Part shown: positions 12,790 through 13,736 of the stretch, one piece after another
Layout of the letters: each line of letters starts with the position of its first letter
Numbering within the stretch: the stretch's first letter is position 1
Assembly (NCBI GenBank): GCA_028696365.1
Contig: JAQVHG010000029.1
Span: forward strand, 1-13,736
Origin: Methanofollis sp.
GTDB lineage: Archaea > Halobacteriota > Methanomicrobia > Methanomicrobiales > Methanofollaceae
Direction of reading: 5' to 3'
DNA length: 13,736 nt
Program-made: the position numbers and the translations under genes
The notes under the pieces: generated by a model
Seen by the model: the letters and a program-made list of their open reading frames with translations, nothing else
Database searches by the model: none
Told to the model about the DNA's origin: nothing

Positions 12790-13736
12790 TTACTCGCCGA
12801 AGCGCATCGCGTAGCGGTCGGCGTCGAACTTTCGTCTGAGTCCTTTTGCGTTCATGTAGCGCACCTTCCCAAAGACCGGGCGCTCTTTCCAGGCCCGGTC
12901 ATGCTTCCCGAAGCACCAGGCCACCCCGGCATAACTGTTCGGGTCGCGCCCGTCCAGTTCGTAGCGGTTGTTGAGGGTGAGGAGGGCGTGATAGGCATCG
13001 TCAGGAGTGGACGACCATCCGATGACTTTTTTGCCCCAGTACATCCGCATATAGCCGTGCATCTTCCCGGTGGCGAGGAGTTCGCTCTGGGCGGCGTTCC
13101 AGTAGGGGTCATGGGTCCGCGCCGCTTCGAGGTCGGGAAGGGTATACTCATACTCCCGCAGGTCGCCGGCGTGCTCCTCGAGCGTCGACACAGCCCATGT
13201 CGGGAGGCAGCGGCGGATCGAGGTGTATGCGGGGTTGTAGTGGACGAAGTTCATCGAGAGTTCGCGGCGGACGATCAGTTCTTCGAGGTATGCGGCGGCG
13301 TTCGTGTCGCCGACCGTGCGGACCCTGCGGGCGATCTCAAGGGGTGAGATCTGCCCAAAGTGAAGATATGGGCTCATGCAGGAGAGGACGTTGGCGTTCG
13401 GGTCATTGCGTTCGCTTGCGTAGCGCCCGAGTCTTTCCCTGACAAATCGGTCGAGGAGTCGGCGGGCCTCGGCGAGTCCGCCGGTGAAGTTTCCCGGCCC
13501 GCCGGACTCCTCCGCCCCGAGCACCCCCAGGAGGGCGTCCGGGTGGTCGAGCCTGAGAGAGTCGTAGGTCTCGTCGTCTGCCGAGGGCACCCGCACCTCG
13601 TGGTGGGCGGGAGGGGCGGGGAAGGGGTCGAGGTGCCTGGCGACCCGACGCCTGAAGGTCGCCGCCGACCACTCCTCTTTTCCCGAGGCCGTCTCCACCG
13701 GGACGATGACGTTGCCTTCGACCTCGACGAGAGACA
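12790..13736 (-). CDS. Class II CPD photolyase, N-terminal part outside the window
   Basis: A DNA repair flavoprotein that uses light to split cyclobutane pyrimidine dimers. The frame stays open to the window end. The residues upstream of the first listed GTG (13698), VEGNVIVPVETASGKEEW, continue the family pattern (..NIVPVWxAS.K.E..), so the gene starts beyond 13736. About 315 C-terminal residues are present. The class II FAD-binding half is clear: NANVLSCMSPYLHFGQIS, ELIVRRELSMNF, KMHGYMRMYWGKKVIGWS, LNNRYELDGRDPNSYAGVAW and CFGKHDRAWKERPVFGKVRY. The C-terminus RFGE is complete. The antenna domain lies outside. The stop faces the rubrerythrin-like gene. Confidence 0.93.
   Translation of the reverse strand, partial: SLVEVEGNVIVPVETASGKEEWSAATFRRRVARHLDPFPAPPAHHEVRVPSADDETYDSLRLDHPDALLGVLGAEESGGPGNFTGGLAEARRLLDRFVRERLGRYASERNDPNANVLSCMSPYLHFGQISPLEIARRVRTVGDTNAAAYLEELIVRRELSMNFVHYNPAYTSIRRCLPTWAVSTLEEHAGDLREYEYTLPDLEAARTHDPYWNAAQSELLATGKMHGYMRMYWGKKVIGWSSTPDDAYHALLTLNNRYELDGRDPNSYAGVAWCFGKHDRAWKERPVFGKVRYMNAKGLRRKFDADRYAMRFGE

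Overview
The window looks like chromosomal DNA of a methanogenic archaeon of the order Methanomicrobiales (Methanofollis/Methanoculleus-like). This is an inference from GC-rich coding sequence, archaeal TATA-type promoters about 25 bases ahead of short or absent leaders, Shine-Dalgarno-like GGAG/GGGG sites, a T-tract terminator, and a gene set typical of that group. No rRNA, tRNA, CRISPR array or prophage was seen.

Layout: (1) 84-1607 (+), a fusion of two ACT-like domains to a metallo-beta-lactamase domain. (2) 1608-2336, gene-free, with a 233-bp inverted-repeat element and a perfect 48-bp palindrome. (3) 2337-2642 (-), a half-ferritin of the encapsulated-ferritin type with its own promoter and candidate operator. 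(4) 2643-3240, gene-free, with three tri-loop hairpins and a decayed element copy. (5) 3241-6508 (+), a complete four-gene ABC importer for glycine betaine-type osmolytes: lipoprotein binding protein, ATPase with CBS tail, two permeases, with overlapping or nearly abutting genes. (6) 6509-8298, 1.8 kb of gene-free, element-rich DNA with a probable transposase remnant. (7) 8299-9118 (-), a DUF427 protein followed by a PNPOx-like flavoprotein. (8) 9586-10986 (+), an exported seven-bladed beta-propeller, overlapping tail to tail by 4 bases with (9) 10983-11876 (-), a MutY-like glycosylase without an iron-sulfur cluster. (10) 11877-12314, gene-free, with hairpins and a truncated element. (11) 12315-12770 (+), a rubrerythrin-family protein, convergent with (12) 12790 to beyond the window end (-), a class II photolyase cut by the window edge.

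The osmolyte importer is the only clear multi-gene pathway. The rest is mostly single-gene units with a stress flavour: two ferritin-like di-iron proteins, a flavoprotein, a base-excision glycosylase and a photolyase. They do not form one operon.

The most interesting material is outside the genes. There is an apparently undescribed family of 233-bp non-coding elements with inverted ends built on CTCTGTAGAAA(T/C)CCTC: two full-length copies of identical length in opposite orientation, one internally deleted copy and several fragments. There is also a family of tiny hairpins with 7-9 bp perfect stems and mostly 3-base loops (consensus GAAAnnn-NNN-nnnTTTC), and the 48-bp palindrome.
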